Below are positions 41,488 to 51,570 of a stretch of DNA of 64,000 bases, piece by piece. The notes under the pieces are model-generated. The model worked only from the letters and a program-made list of their open reading frames with translations, did not search any database and was not told the origin of the DNA. The first letter of the stretch is position 1. The number at the start of each line of letters is the position of its first letter. The DNA comes from CAVYOD01 sp963770045 (GTDB lineage Bacteria; Acidobacteriota; Aminicenantia; Aminicenantales; CAVYOD01): positions 1 through 64,000 of the forward strand of contig CAVYOD010000014.1 of the NCBI GenBank assembly GCA_963770045.1, given 5' to 3'. Both the position numbers and the translations under genes were made by a program.

Positions 41488-41526
41488 GAGAGCCATCATC
41501 ATGAGGCCTTTTGTCTGATGGCTCTC
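41488..41526. terminator. Bidirectional intrinsic terminator
   Basis: GAGAGCCATCA (41488-41498) and TGATGGCTCTC (41516-41526) form a perfect 11-base stem with a 17-base loop. CTTTT follows on the plus strand and GCTTTT on the minus strand. It sits between the convergent CGGC and TonB-receptor genes and suits both. Confidence 0.75.
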
Positions 41527-41584
41527 CTTTTAAAGCTTTAACCTTGCACGCAGTCCTAAACAGCCTCAGGCTCTCCTGGTTGCA

Positions 41585-44184
41585 TTACCACTCGAACCGC
41601 ACACTCGCCTGGAGCTTTCTCGGTTCTCCAAGGCTCCAAGGTGTCCCAAAGTCCGGGCTGGCCACGTTGGCGTAGATTTCCTTGATGTTTTCCCGGTTGG
41701 TCAAGTTGAACGCCTCGAGCATGATTTTAGCGACCGTTCCTTTGATCCGGAAATCCTTCTCGACTCTCATATTGAGGTTCATGAGCATCTGCGACCGGAG
41801 CGACTGGTAGGCCGAGACCATCGTCCGGGTTGTGCGGTTGTAAGTCGTGTATGGGGATCCCGGGTCATGTTGAACACGGCTGACAACATGAACCTGAGCG
41901 GCAACATGACGGAACCGAAAACCTTGAAATCGTAGGGCTTGTCAAATGAAGTCCTGCCGATGAGATCGGCTTGCTGCAGACTCGCCGTCGTCAGATACCG
42001 GTCCCGGAAGATAGTCTGAAGCTGGGAGAAATCGGCCCAGAGGTTGGAATTCCCCTTGCTGGTTTGATAGCTGTAGGAGATGAGGAACTGGTAGCCGCGG
42101 CTGAAGCGTTTCTGGAGGATGAAGTGGAGCCCTTTATAGGTCGTTTTGCCGGAATTCGAGTAATAGTTCAGCTCCGCTTTTGTCGGGTCGGCACGCTGCC
42201 CCGTCACGGGGTCCCTCAAGTTGATAAGGCGAAAGAAAAGTTGATCCTCGTAATCGCGGTACACATATTCGGCTGTGAAAGAGAGGTTTTTAACGATCTC
42301 CCGGTCGACGCCAAAAGTGAATTCTGTGGTCTTGGGATATTTCAGATTCGGATCAACAACGACGTTCCGATAGGGCTCGGCCGACTGCTCTGTGCTTCCG
42401 TCCGGATAAACAAAGAGAAAATCCATAAGCGGGTACTCTTCTAGCTGCTGAATGTAGGCGTTCATCCGTTCATAATAGAGGTTAGCCCCTCCTCTGACGA
42501 TCGTCTTGCCGTCGCCGAAGGGATCATAGGCAAAATCGAAGCGGGGTTCAAACAGCAGCCTGGACCGGTAGGAGTTATTGGACAGACGAAAGCCTGGCTT
42601 CACGGTGAGCTTCTTCAACGGCTGCCAGGAATCGGCAACGTACGCAGCGGTGTAGGTCTGGTGGAATTTCTGATCGAAGGCGGGAGTGATATCGTGCTCA
42701 TCCACGACTCCAACGATCAGCGATTCCGTGTCCTCCAGAGCCTTGCGCTGGCTGGAGGCGTTGTATCGGAGTTCTAATCCCGCATTGATCGCGTGCCTTC
42801 CCATCCAATCGTCGACGAACACGGTCGCCTTCTCGGACCAGTTGATTTTCGATCTTCGATAATTCATATCCGATGAGTAGGTCCCCCCGCCCACAAGCGA
42901 GCCATCTGGCTCATAGATATAGATAAAGCCCTGGTGTTCGCCCGGCTGGTTTATGGTTTTCTTGACGGTCTGACCCACCGACAAAATGCTTTCAACAAGA
43001 AGATTCGAATTCAAATTGGCGGTTTCATTGACTGTTATGGCGACATCTTTGTTCTTATCGGTCATCAAGGGGAAGTGCCCGGTCCGCCAGAGGGTGACAT
43101 AATAATCATAGTTGTTCCAAGGTATGAGGTTCGCCGAGAGATTGAACGTGTTCTTGGGATCCAGAAGGTAGGTCAGCTTGAGGAAGGTGGACACGCCTTT
43201 TGTCGTGTCTCTGATGTCTGGAGGAATGTTCTGCTGGTAAATTGTCCGGGGATCATATCCTGTTTTGTTATAATTGCCCATCAGAGTCATGAAAAAGAGC
43301 AGCTTGTCCTTGATGATAGGACCTCCCAAGCTTCCTCCGGAAATATAATCTTGGTAGGCGTAGGGAGCCTTATAATCCCACTTATCATTGCGGGCGTTAA
43401 AGTAAAGGCTTCCATGAAAAGCGTTACTTCCGGATTTGGTGAGGACGTTGATCAGGCCTCCCGAACCAAAGCCGACATCCGCCGAATAGGCGCCGCGTGC
43501 GACCGAAAGCTCCTGGATGGCTTCCTGGTCGAACGGCATGAAGGGCTTGTTCAAGTAAATTTGGTAGCTCGCCCCTCCGAAGATTTCCCCCTGAATGATA
43601 TCGACGTTGTCGGAGCCGTCGATATTGTAGTTCTTGTCGATGTCGCGGCTGCCCGAGATCGAAACGCCGTAGCTGCTATCCGTGACGCCCGGCAGGATCT
43701 TAATGCTCTGCATGAAGTCGCGGCCGAGGATGGGTAGCGAATTCAGGATCGTGTTCGTGATGACCGAGTCCATGGTGGTTTTTTCGGTTTGGATCAGCGG
43801 GGCCGCCGCGGTGACGACGATTTCCTTTCCCTCCACGGTTTTGGGGACCAGCACAAAATCCAATCTGAGCATGGCCGCAACGTTGACTTCAATGTTTTCA
43901 CGGGTTTCCTTATTAAACTGATCCAGTTCCACGACAATCGTATATCGCCCCGGGGGAAGCGGCTGCAGCCTATAATAGCCTTTCGCGTCGGTCATGGAAT
44001 GACGCGTGCCCAACAATGTCGGCGAGGAAGCGGTTACGGAGACTCCGGGTAAGGGTTCCTTTGCGTCATCCGTGATATACCCAGAGATGCTTCCCGCCGT
44101 TCTGACCTGGGCGGTCAGGACGGAAGAAATCAAAAAGATAGCTGCCAAAATAAAGGTTAATAATCCTAGATGTCTTTTTTTCAT
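41585..44184 (-). CDS. TonB-dependent receptor with carboxypeptidase-regulatory-like N-domain, frameshifted near the end
   Basis: About 865 residues. Signal peptide MKKRHLGLLTFILAAIFLIS. Residues ~32-115 are a CarboxypepD_reg-like domain (GSISGYITDDAKEPLPGVSV, TDAKGYYRLQPLPPGRYTIV). A plug domain follows (VVTAAAPLIQTEKTTMDSVI, SVARGAYSADVGFGSGGLIN), then a long outer-membrane barrel. No clear TonB box is visible. A frameshift near 41865 separates the last 78 residues, which end with the barrel-closing signature VRFEW. Proteins of this Oar/CirA-like group import or bind large ligands, often peptides. Placed amid peptidases, it probably handles peptide or protein substrates. AGGAGG lies 13 bases before its ATG. 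Confidence 0.88.
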
Positions 44185-44375
44185 TTTAATCTCAATTCCT
44201 CCTTTTCTTAATCTATAATTTAAAGATTTCCGCAGATGCTTCGGTATTCACCTCCTTTTTCCCGGATTTTTTGAGTTCCAATTCAATCTCCCGCTTTAAG
44301 TCAATAGTTAGGACGACAGGTCGGGGCTATTTGTACCAGATATGAGCCCTTTTTTTGTCAGCCCTGCAAAATTCC

Positions 44376-46718
44376 TCAATTATCGGCGGAATAGCGCCTC
44401 AGGATGTTAATAAAAGTCTCAGAAAGAACTTTTGAAATCTCCTTTCTTTCATAGAGATCCGGTTTCGTCCAGCCGGCCTTGATGAAGCTGGAGAAAAGGT
44501 CCAGGTATTTCTTTTGAGTCTCATCTTTCCAGAGGCTTGCTTTATTCCAGGCGATGAGATTATCAAAGCCTAGCTTGTCTTTCGCTTGCCGGAGCCTTTC
44601 AAAATAGGCCTCGGGCTCTTCCTGCTCGTCACACACTAAAGCAAGGGCATGCCCTCCTTTTTTAAGCAGGTCAATGCACTCCGGCGAGGGCATTTCTTTG
44701 CTCAGAAAAACCAACGGTTTCTGAGCGGCCCGCAACACCTCTTGCTGCTGGGCATCATTCAGCCCGGCAAGGATCAATAGCACCTTGGCCCGCTGGGCCG
44801 AGCTTAATATGTCCTTGCCCGCGGGGTCGAGCTTGTTATCTGTAAAACCAAGGTCATTTTGCTCCAACAGGACATACCTGATGCCCAGTTGGCCGTAGAT
44901 GTTCAGCCAGGCGGGGTTGTCGCGGAAAGAAGACGTGCCCTTGAGTCCCAGGACGAGCCGGGTCCCGCGGCTGCCAGATCTCCTGAAACCCGAGCTTTCT
45001 TTGTAGATAGAAACACCAGTAGCTTTTCCGATCTTGTCCGGCAGGGCATTCAGTAAGTCCAAAATTCCGAGTTTCAACCGAGAGGGGTCTGCTTTTTCGT
45101 CCTCTTCTAAATAGGCCAGCTGGATTCTTATACGAGGATTGACGTTATCTTTCATGCTCTCGATGGCGCCGGTGACCGGAAGTGGACTGAAGTTAATGAT
45201 GGTTTCCCGCCGGAAGAGGATCTTTTCGTTTCTCTGGGCAAAAAAGAAATCCGCCTTCTTATCGGCCAGGACGAGGCCTGCCTGGTAAAGGAATGTTCCC
45301 GCCTTTTCCAGCATGTCCGGTTTGATCAGATCCCAGTCGTCGCGGGGATGATGACCCTTGTAATGGGGCGGATTCCCAACCATGTGGAGAGCGGGCACTC
45401 CCTTGGCCAGGAAAGAAAGGTGGTCGGAGCCGCCCACTCCCGGCCTAGGATTAATGCCCTTCATGATTTCGGGGTCGAGGTCTGTTTTCAGGGCATCCCA
45501 GGTTTCCGAGGAGACCTCGATGCCGCCCAGGCCTATTTTCTCTTTCCCCTGCCCGACCATGTCCAGGTTGATATTGACGACGGTTTTGTCCAGAGGGTAG
45601 AGAGGATGATCGACGTAATATTCCGAACCCAGCAATCCTTGTTCCTCCGCCGCCCAGAGGGCGAAGATGATCGTCCTCTTGGGCTTAACCTTGTTCAGCC
45701 TCATCAGCCTGGCGATCTCCATGACCACGGCCGTGCCCGAAGCGTTGTCGTTGGCCCCGTTGAGGACCTCGTTGCGAGGAGTGATTCCGAGGTGGTCCAT
45801 GTGGGCACCGAAAATGACATACTCATTCTTGAGCCGGCCGTCCATCCCGCTTATCTTAGCGAGGACATTGCGTGTCTCTCGTTTCTCGGCAAAGGTCGTC
45901 CGGAGGTTGATCTTGGCTCTGACTCCCGTATTGAACGACCGAGGTCCGAAGGGACGGTCGTTCTCGGAAAAAAGATCCCGGAGATCGGTCTCTTGATAAT
46001 CGAAAACATAATCGCCAATTTTTTCGTTGACGCCCAGAATGACAAAATCGGGCTTATAGACGTCCTTTTTCAGCCGCACATAGGCCGGGTAAGATGTGTG
46101 CTGGCCGATCGGGGACGGTTCGGGGAAAAATATGATCCCTTTCGCGCCCAGTTTCTGGGCGGCCTCGACCCTCTTCTCATAGCTCGCCGCATCTGCGTTC
46201 TTGTCTCCCAGGTCTTTTGGCCAGCCGGAATTGGCAAAAACAATCTTGTCCTTGACTTCCACCCCTTGATAGTCGTCGTAGCCGCCTTCAGGGTCGTGGA
46301 CTCCGTAGCGGACAAAAACGATGTCCGCTTCGACGTTTCCCGACCCCGACATCTCGCAGGCCCGCCACTCATCGTGGAGGCCCTCGTCAAAAATGAAGCT
46401 TCGTCTGTCCACAGAATTGATGATTTCCAGGCTCGCGCCCGGCTCAACCAGAAAATAATCCTGCAGAGGAAAATTCTGGAAATAGGTCTTGTTCTCCCCG
46501 GCCGGTTCGATGTTCCATTCACGGAACTTGTCCGCGATATAGCTCGAGGCTTTGACGGCGCCGGGCAGGCTGCTCCTTCTCCCTTCCATGGAATCGTCCG
46601 CCAGGACCTTGATGTACCCCAGGACGGTCTGGCCGTCCACTTTCACTTTCTTCGCTTGCCCAAGCAGCGGAGAAAAGAACAGATAGGATGATAGGATCAG
46701 ACTTATTAAGACTCTCAT
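44376..46718 (-). CDS. M28 metallopeptidase fused to a degenerate M19 (renal dipeptidase-like) domain, copy A
   Basis: 780 residues, intact, with AAGGAGGGACG before the ATG. Signal peptide 1-20. Residues ~25-290 include a PA insert (GVEVKDKIVFANSGWPKDLG). The M28 domain, ~290-500, has all zinc ligands: IFGAHMDHLG, LNGANDNASGT, WAAEEQGLLG, NLDMVGQG and GHHPRDDWDL. Residues ~520-780 resemble an M19 TIM barrel (GIRYVLLEQNDLGFTDNKLD, LDPAGKDILSSAQRAKVLLI, SKVLSETFINILRRY), but the M19 metal residues (HxD, DLSH, DFDG) are missing, so that part cannot be catalytic. It may bind peptides or stabilise a dimer. It is last of three M28 genes transcribed together. Confidence 0.85.
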   Translation of the reverse strand: MRVLISLILSSYLFFSPLLGQAKKVKVDGQTVLGYIKVLADDSMEGRRSSLPGAVKASSYIADKFREWNIEPAGENKTYFQNFPLQDYFLVEPGASLEIINSVDRRSFIFDEGLHDEWRACEMSGSGNVEADIVFVRYGVHDPEGGYDDYQGVEVKDKIVFANSGWPKDLGDKNADAASYEKRVEAAQKLGAKGIIFFPEPSPIGQHTSYPAYVRLKKDVYKPDFVILGVNEKIGDYVFDYQETDLRDLFSENDRPFGPRSFNTGVRAKINLRTTFAEKRETRNVLAKISGMDGRLKNEYVIFGAHMDHLGITPRNEVLNGANDNASGTAVVMEIARLMRLNKVKPKRTIIFALWAAEEQGLLGSEYYVDHPLYPLDKTVVNINLDMVGQGKEKIGLGGIEVSSETWDALKTDLDPEIMKGINPRPGVGGSDHLSFLAKGVPALHMVGNPPHYKGHHPRDDWDLIKPDMLEKAGTFLYQAGLVLADKKADFFFAQRNEKILFRRETIINFSPLPVTGAIESMKDNVNPRIRIQLAYLEEDEKADPSRLKLGILDLLNALPDKIGKATGVSIYKESSGFRRSGSRGTRLVLGLKGTSSFRDNPAWLNIYGQLGIRYVLLEQNDLGFTDNKLDPAGKDILSSAQRAKVLLILAGLNDAQQQEVLRAAQKPLVFLSKEMPSPECIDLLKKGGHALALVCDEQEEPEAYFERLRQAKDKLGFDNLIAWNKASLWKDETQKKYLDLFSSFIKAGWTKPDLYERKEISKVLSETFINILRRYSADN

Positions 46719-46760
46719 CGTCCCTCCTTGAGCGTCCTCGATTCAATCAGACTCTGCTAC

Positions 46761-49069
46761 CTAAAAAGGTCTAACCTCCCTGAGCAGGTTGAGGAAATTT
46801 TGGCCCAGGATTCCGAAGTTCCCGGTCATGATCTGTTCCTCCGACATCTTCTTGTCTTTGATGAGAGAGGTGAGCTTGACAAATTCGGGCGGAAATCCCT
46901 TGAGAGGCATTGAGTCTAAAGAGAAGAGAACGAGGTCCGGGGCCATCGCCTGCCTCACTCCCTCCAGCCTTTTTTGAAAGTCTTCGATCGGAAGTCCCTG
47001 AGGCCAGCCCAGGGCGACTCTCCATCTTTTCTCTTTGAGTGAGTTGAGGATGTCGCCTTCGAGTTTCTCGGCGATGAGGAGTGATGGCCGCGTCCCCAAA
47101 CCGAGGATCGATTTGATCTTCAGGGGGTCCGAGGTTTTGAAAATGAGCAGGACACCTTCTTCGTTGCAGTCCCTGACCAGCTCCTTGAATTCAGGCGTGT
47201 CTTTTATATCACCATCCTTGACCATAACGTAGCCGAGGCCGGACTTGGCCATGAGCTTGAGGAGAGATAACTCTCCCCCCAATCTGGAGAGATCCGTGAG
47301 ACCCGGGAAAATGGTGATCTTGTCGCCGCCCGTCCTCATCGGCATCTGGTTCGGAGAGGGCGGCTGATAGAGGACGATATTCTTGGCGGACTTGACTTTG
47401 CCGGCCAGCTCGACCAGCCCCCTGGCTAACGCGAGAGGCGAATCTCCAGGAACAGAAACCAAGGCAAAATCCAAGTCAAAGAAATCGACCGCTGCCGCTT
47501 TTTCCACGAGTTCGCTCATATCCCAGGGCTTGAGCCCGACGATCGTCGAAGACTTCAGGATATCAAGCTCCTCACGATAGGGGGGAATGACAAAACCCTG
47601 TTTATCGGCCAGGATAGAAAGGGAATCCTGGGTGAATACGGCCGCCTTTTCGAGCAAGACAGGGTCGATCAAATCAAATTTGTCTCCCACGTTATGGCGT
47701 CCGTAGTGGTCTCCCGCGGTCTGGAGAAAAAATCCGGGGACGCCCTTGGCCAGGAACGGCGTGTGGTCTGAACCGCCGGGGCCGCCCCGGGAGGTGACAA
47801 TGTCCTTGACGACGTCTTGGGGCAAAGAGGCTTTGAGGATGTCCCAGATCTCGGGCCCATAATAGATGCCGCGAAAACTGAGCTTTCCGTCCCCGTGTCC
47901 AACCATGTCGAGGTTGAGGTTCACGATCGTCTTATCCAAGGGATAGATAGGATTGTCGCAATAATAGAGTGAGCCGAAGAGACCCTGCTCCTCCCCGTCC
48001 CACAGGGCGAAGATGATCGTCCTCCTGGGCTTTATTTTGTTCACCTTCATGACTCTCGCGACTTCCATAATGACAGCCGTCCCCGAAGCATTGTCGTCTG
48101 CTCCCGGATAGACTTCCCCTTCGGGTGAATAGCCCAGGTGGTCCAGGTGGGCGCCGACGATCACGTATTGATTTTTGAGGGCCTTATCCGTTCCCTGGAT
48201 CTTGGCGAGCACGTTTCTCATGGGCCCTTCCGGGATGTTAGTCGTTTTCGCTGCAAGCTCGACGGTGACGCCGAGCGCGGCACTCGCCGGTTTCTGCCTC
48301 TCTCCAACCGCTGGACCCGTGTCCTGAGATCGATCCCCGATTCCCGGAAGATGAATTTGGTGACATTTTCATTGGCCCCGGCGAGGACCATGTCCGGTTT
48401 GTATTTTTCTTTGGGGATCATGACGAAGGACGGAAACGAATAGCGCATGCTCTGGAAGATGTCTCCCGGGGGATCGACAAAAATGATCGCCTTGGCGCCA
48501 AGCTTGGAGGCGGTTTCGATCTTGGCCTCGGGCATGCCCTCAATTCCTATTTTGGCGGCCAGAAATGAGGGGGCGCCGTAGCCGATCATCAGAACAACCT
48601 TGTCCTTCAAAGACAGGCCTTCGTATTCATTCCACTTGTCCTTATCGGAAACGATCCCATATCCGGCGAAGACGAGCTCTCCTCTGACCGCGGCCGACCC
48701 CGAATACTGCTGGATTCTCCATTCGTCGTCGTAAGCGAATGTCCTCTTTTTTTTGCCGTTATCGATCGCGAGAGCCGCTTCCTCGACTTGGAACACGGGC
48801 TTCTTGAAGTCCTGGAAGTAGCCGTTGGATCCGGCGGGCTCGAGCCCCCATTTTTTAAACTGATCCGCGATCCATTGACTGGCTTTGAGTCCCCCGGGCA
48901 GCCCGCTTCTCCGGCCCTGGAAATCGTCGCTCGTCAGGACCTTCACGTATGCTGCCGCCTCTTGACCGCTGACGCTCAGGGCCGGTTTCTCTTTGGGGAA
49001 CGAAGAAAATGACGGCAGGAGAAAGAGGGCCAGGACGAAGACTAGAGTGGCGTGGCTTAGTCGTTTCAT
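46761..49069 (-). CDS. M28 metallopeptidase fused to a degenerate M19-like domain, copy B, frameshifted
   Basis: From the ATG at 49069 behind GGAGGATGGAG (MKRLSHATLVFVLALFLLPS, signal peptide). A PA-like insert follows (GLSLKDKVVLMIGYGAPSFL). A frameshift near 48300 leads into the M28 core: VGAHLDHLGYS, GADDNASGT, WDGEEQGLFG, LDMVGHGDG and YGRHNVGDKFDL. The last ~270 residues keep M19 landmarks: EFKELVRDCNEEGVLLIFK where M19 has (E/R)LVRxMNRLGxxxDLSH, and KKMSEEQIMTGNFGILGQNF near the end, like the M19 closing motif SEExIxKILGGNFLRV. The catalytic His/Asp are replaced, as in copy A. It starts 13 bases after the upstream M28 gene ends. Confidence 0.84.
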
Positions 49070-49082
49070 GACTCCATCCTCC

Positions 49083-51248
49083 TCACGATTTCGGGGCTGC
49101 TTTTGCGGACGGAAATTCAATCAGCTTGGCGTCTTCGAGGGCTTTGACCAGTTTCTGGAGGTCTCCGATCTCTACCGGCTCGAATTCGAAGCTCAGAAGG
49201 TTCCTTATCTGGGCCAGATCCTTCTTCCCGTCGATGGAAAGGAAAAGCTCGACGAGGCAGCGATAGCCGTATTTGGAGAAGACCATCATCTGAAGCTCCT
49301 GGCTCGTTTTCAGGGCGTCAAACAGGCTTGTGTAAGGAAATCTGTCTCCCAGATTGTTGGGCTTGACCTTCGACGGGATCATCTTCTGGAGTTTCATCTC
49401 TTCTGCCGAAGGCTTTGGAAACTCTGGCGAGTATTTGTTCAGGGCGGCCACCGTGGCGTAGTAATTTTTCAGATGAGCAGAGTAAGACGGGCCAAGATCT
49501 CCCAAGTTTCTGATGATATTTTCAAGATAATCGGACACCTTCTTCTTGTTTTGGACGAGCTCTCTGGCGCCGCCGAGCGTCGCTTGACTCAGCCGGATGG
49601 CTTCATTGACATGGTTTAGGACGTTCTTATAGGTCGCCCCCTTGTCCCCGGTCTTCAGGCGGGAAAGGTCAGAGATGGAGTGAGCCACGGCTTCCTGGAT
49701 GAACCCGAGCCTGTCTTCATAGGTCAGCCTCACCAGGTTCTCGAGGACGTCCTCACGGCCCGAGCACATCGCCAGCGCCGAGGTCGTGCCGATGAAGGCA
49801 ACCCTCTTCAACTGGGTGGGATCGGACTTGTCGGGAGTATCTTTGTCCGTGTGGTACCAGAAGTCCGGCCAGACATTGAAGGACAGCGCCGGGATCCCGG
49901 CGTCCGACTCGATAAAAATTCCGTGATCGCTTCCCCCCTCGAACCGGTTCATCTGGAACCGGAACGGCTGGTGCGTTCCGTTTTTTTCCACGATCGGCAC
50001 GGGAAAAGTCTCCCAGGGCGTCGGGGGCTGGTAGCTGTGTTTCTCAATGTTGGTCTCGAAGACGTAGTTGGCAAAATTCTTGGCTACGGAACTCAGAAAA
50101 GTCGGTTTGGAGAAAAGCGGAATCTCGATCCCGAAGAAGGCGTGGCTTTCATCCAGGTTCTCGCCCACCATATCCATGTTGATGGCTCCGAAGATCTTGT
50201 CCTTCATTTCGGGATACTTGCGGAAAAAGGCCATCGTCCCCGAGCCCTCTTCCGACCAGAGGAAGTAGACCGAACGCTCCGGCCTCTCGAGCTTGCCTTC
50301 TTTGATGAGCTTGTTCAGGGTCCTGGCCACCTCGGCGAGGACCACGGAGCCGCTGACGTTGTCATTGGCCCCGATCTTGGCGGGGCGCTCAAAAAGATGG
50401 GCCGTGAACATCAGTCCCTTTTTGGCCGGGTCATTTCCTTTGACGACCGCGAAGACCGTGTCGGCCTTCCAAGGAAATTCCGCGGTCTTGGTCGTGACGT
50501 GGAGGACGACCTTTTGCTCCTGGAATATCATATCCCTGAGCTGGTAGCCGAGACGCTGAGAGATCTGGAACCCGAAGACTTTGTTTTTTGTTTTCCCCTT
50601 TTCCAGGCGCATATCAAAGACGACCTGGTCTGGGTCCTCGAGCGGACGGACATAATTCTGAAAGGAGATGACCCCCAGGGCCCCTTTCTCGAAGGCTTCG
50701 GCGAACCAGCCGCTGGACTCAGGGGTCAGGATGATCTTCCCGCTGAGGTTCATGTCCTTTTGCTTGCGGACGTCCCTCCGGTCGACATAAACCACCTCTC
50801 CCTCGCAATCGACGGCGTCGCTCCCCCTGGCGATCAGGGCCGGAACCTCGGCGAGCCGGCTCAGAAGATGCTTTTCCGGTTGGACCATCCAGAGCTCGGC
50901 GTCGAGCCCCGCCCACCAGGTCTGCCCCGGGTTCACCCCTTTATCCAGGGACTCGATCTTAACTTCATCGATCCCGTATTCCCTCAGCTTTTTAGCCAGG
51001 TAATCCGCCTCGTAAAAATAGCCATCGAATTCTTCGGCCGTTCTGATCCGGTTGTATCCGGCCATCATCGCTTCGTTGTTGTAGGCCTGCTGCCCCGAAA
51101 CTTCATTCAGGATGAGATTGATGATATCCACGGGCAGAATAATCTCCGGAGCCTTGAAATCACGTCCTTGCGAGAGCGCCAGGCCCGACAGAATAGCGAT
51201 AAGACAGAATAAGACCGCCGCTGCGGACACGATGTTCCTTTTGAGCAC
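49083..51248 (-). CDS. M28 family exported metallopeptidase, copy 2 (intact)
   Basis: 721 residues from a GTG at 51248, five bases after GAGGAGGTCA. The longer frame to 51512 has no ribosome-binding site and overlaps an intergenic repeat. Signal peptide VLKRNIVSAAAVLFCLIAIL. After a PA-like N-terminal part (GKIILTPESSGWFAEAFEKG), the M28 ligands are MFTAHLFERP, GANDNVSGS, LWSEEGSGTM, NMDMVGEN and WYHTDKDTPD. A helical tail of about 200 residues ends the protein. It is the intact paralogue of the broken gene at 29500-31645 and served to place that gene's frameshifts. It heads a three-gene peptidase operon. Confidence 0.9.
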   Translation of the reverse strand: MLKRNIVSAAAVLFCLIAILSGLALSQGRDFKAPEIILPVDIINLILNEVSGQQAYNNEAMMAGYNRIRTAEEFDGYFYEADYLAKKLREYGIDEVKIESLDKGVNPGQTWWAGLDAELWMVQPEKHLLSRLAEVPALIARGSDAVDCEGEVVYVDRRDVRKQKDMNLSGKIILTPESSGWFAEAFEKGALGVISFQNYVRPLEDPDQVVFDMRLEKGKTKNKVFGFQISQRLGYQLRDMIFQEQKVVLHVTTKTAEFPWKADTVFAVVKGNDPAKKGLMFTAHLFERPAKIGANDNVSGSVVLAEVARTLNKLIKEGKLERPERSVYFLWSEEGSGTMAFFRKYPEMKDKIFGAINMDMVGENLDESHAFFGIEIPLFSKPTFLSSVAKNFANYVFETNIEKHSYQPPTPWETFPVPIVEKNGTHQPFRFQMNRFEGGSDHGIFIESDAGIPALSFNVWPDFWYHTDKDTPDKSDPTQLKRVAFIGTTSALAMCSGREDVLENLVRLTYEDRLGFIQEAVAHSISDLSRLKTGDKGATYKNVLNHVNEAIRLSQATLGGARELVQNKKKVSDYLENIIRNLGDLGPSYSAHLKNYYATVAALNKYSPEFPKPSAEEMKLQKMIPSKVKPNNLGDRFPYTSLFDALKTSQELQMMVFSKYGYRCLVELFLSIDGKKDLAQIRNLLSFEFEPVEIGDLQKLVKALEDAKLIEFPSAKAAPKS

Positions 51249-51369
51249 AATGACCTCCTCCGGACAATCAATCCAATCGGGCGTAGATTGTCCCTGCACT
51301 TCTCTCATAATAAGGACGTCATGCCGGGGAGATGTGTGCCGCACGGTCAATGCAGGAACCAGGTCATCT

Positions 51370-51475
51370 GTCTCGTCTATCCCGTCGCCCGCCATCTCGT
51401 CAAAAAAAGCAAAGCGGTTTGTGAATTTCCTTTCTCTTTTGGAATTCCCGACGAGACGGACAAGATAGACGAGAC
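51370..51475. repeat. Inverted intergenic repeat, CTCGTC family, copy 2
   Basis: The left arm (51370-51401) begins GTCTCGTCTATCCCGTCGCC and ends CCATCTCGTC. The right arm (51450-51475) is the inverse of GTCTCGTCTATCTTGTCCGT plus CTCGTC. The first 12 bases of the arms match perfectly. It fills the gap between the divergent M28 operon and the epimerase gene and looks like a miniature inverted-repeat element. Confidence 0.6.
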
Positions 51476-51570
51476 TGGGAAGATGGACCTTGGCCGGAAG
51501 GTTTGAACTCACTTTTTTTCTGTGCTATAAGTTGAACTCTGAGATTTGCGAAAAAAAAGGACCGAAGATA

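Noticed and set aside
45348..46691. 447-codon plus-strand frame
   Set aside because: It lies fully antisense to the intact M28-M19 gene, which has clear zinc motifs; there is no motif or ribosome-binding site of its own.
49680..51212. 510-codon plus-strand frame
   Set aside because: Shadow of the intact M28 gene on the other strand.
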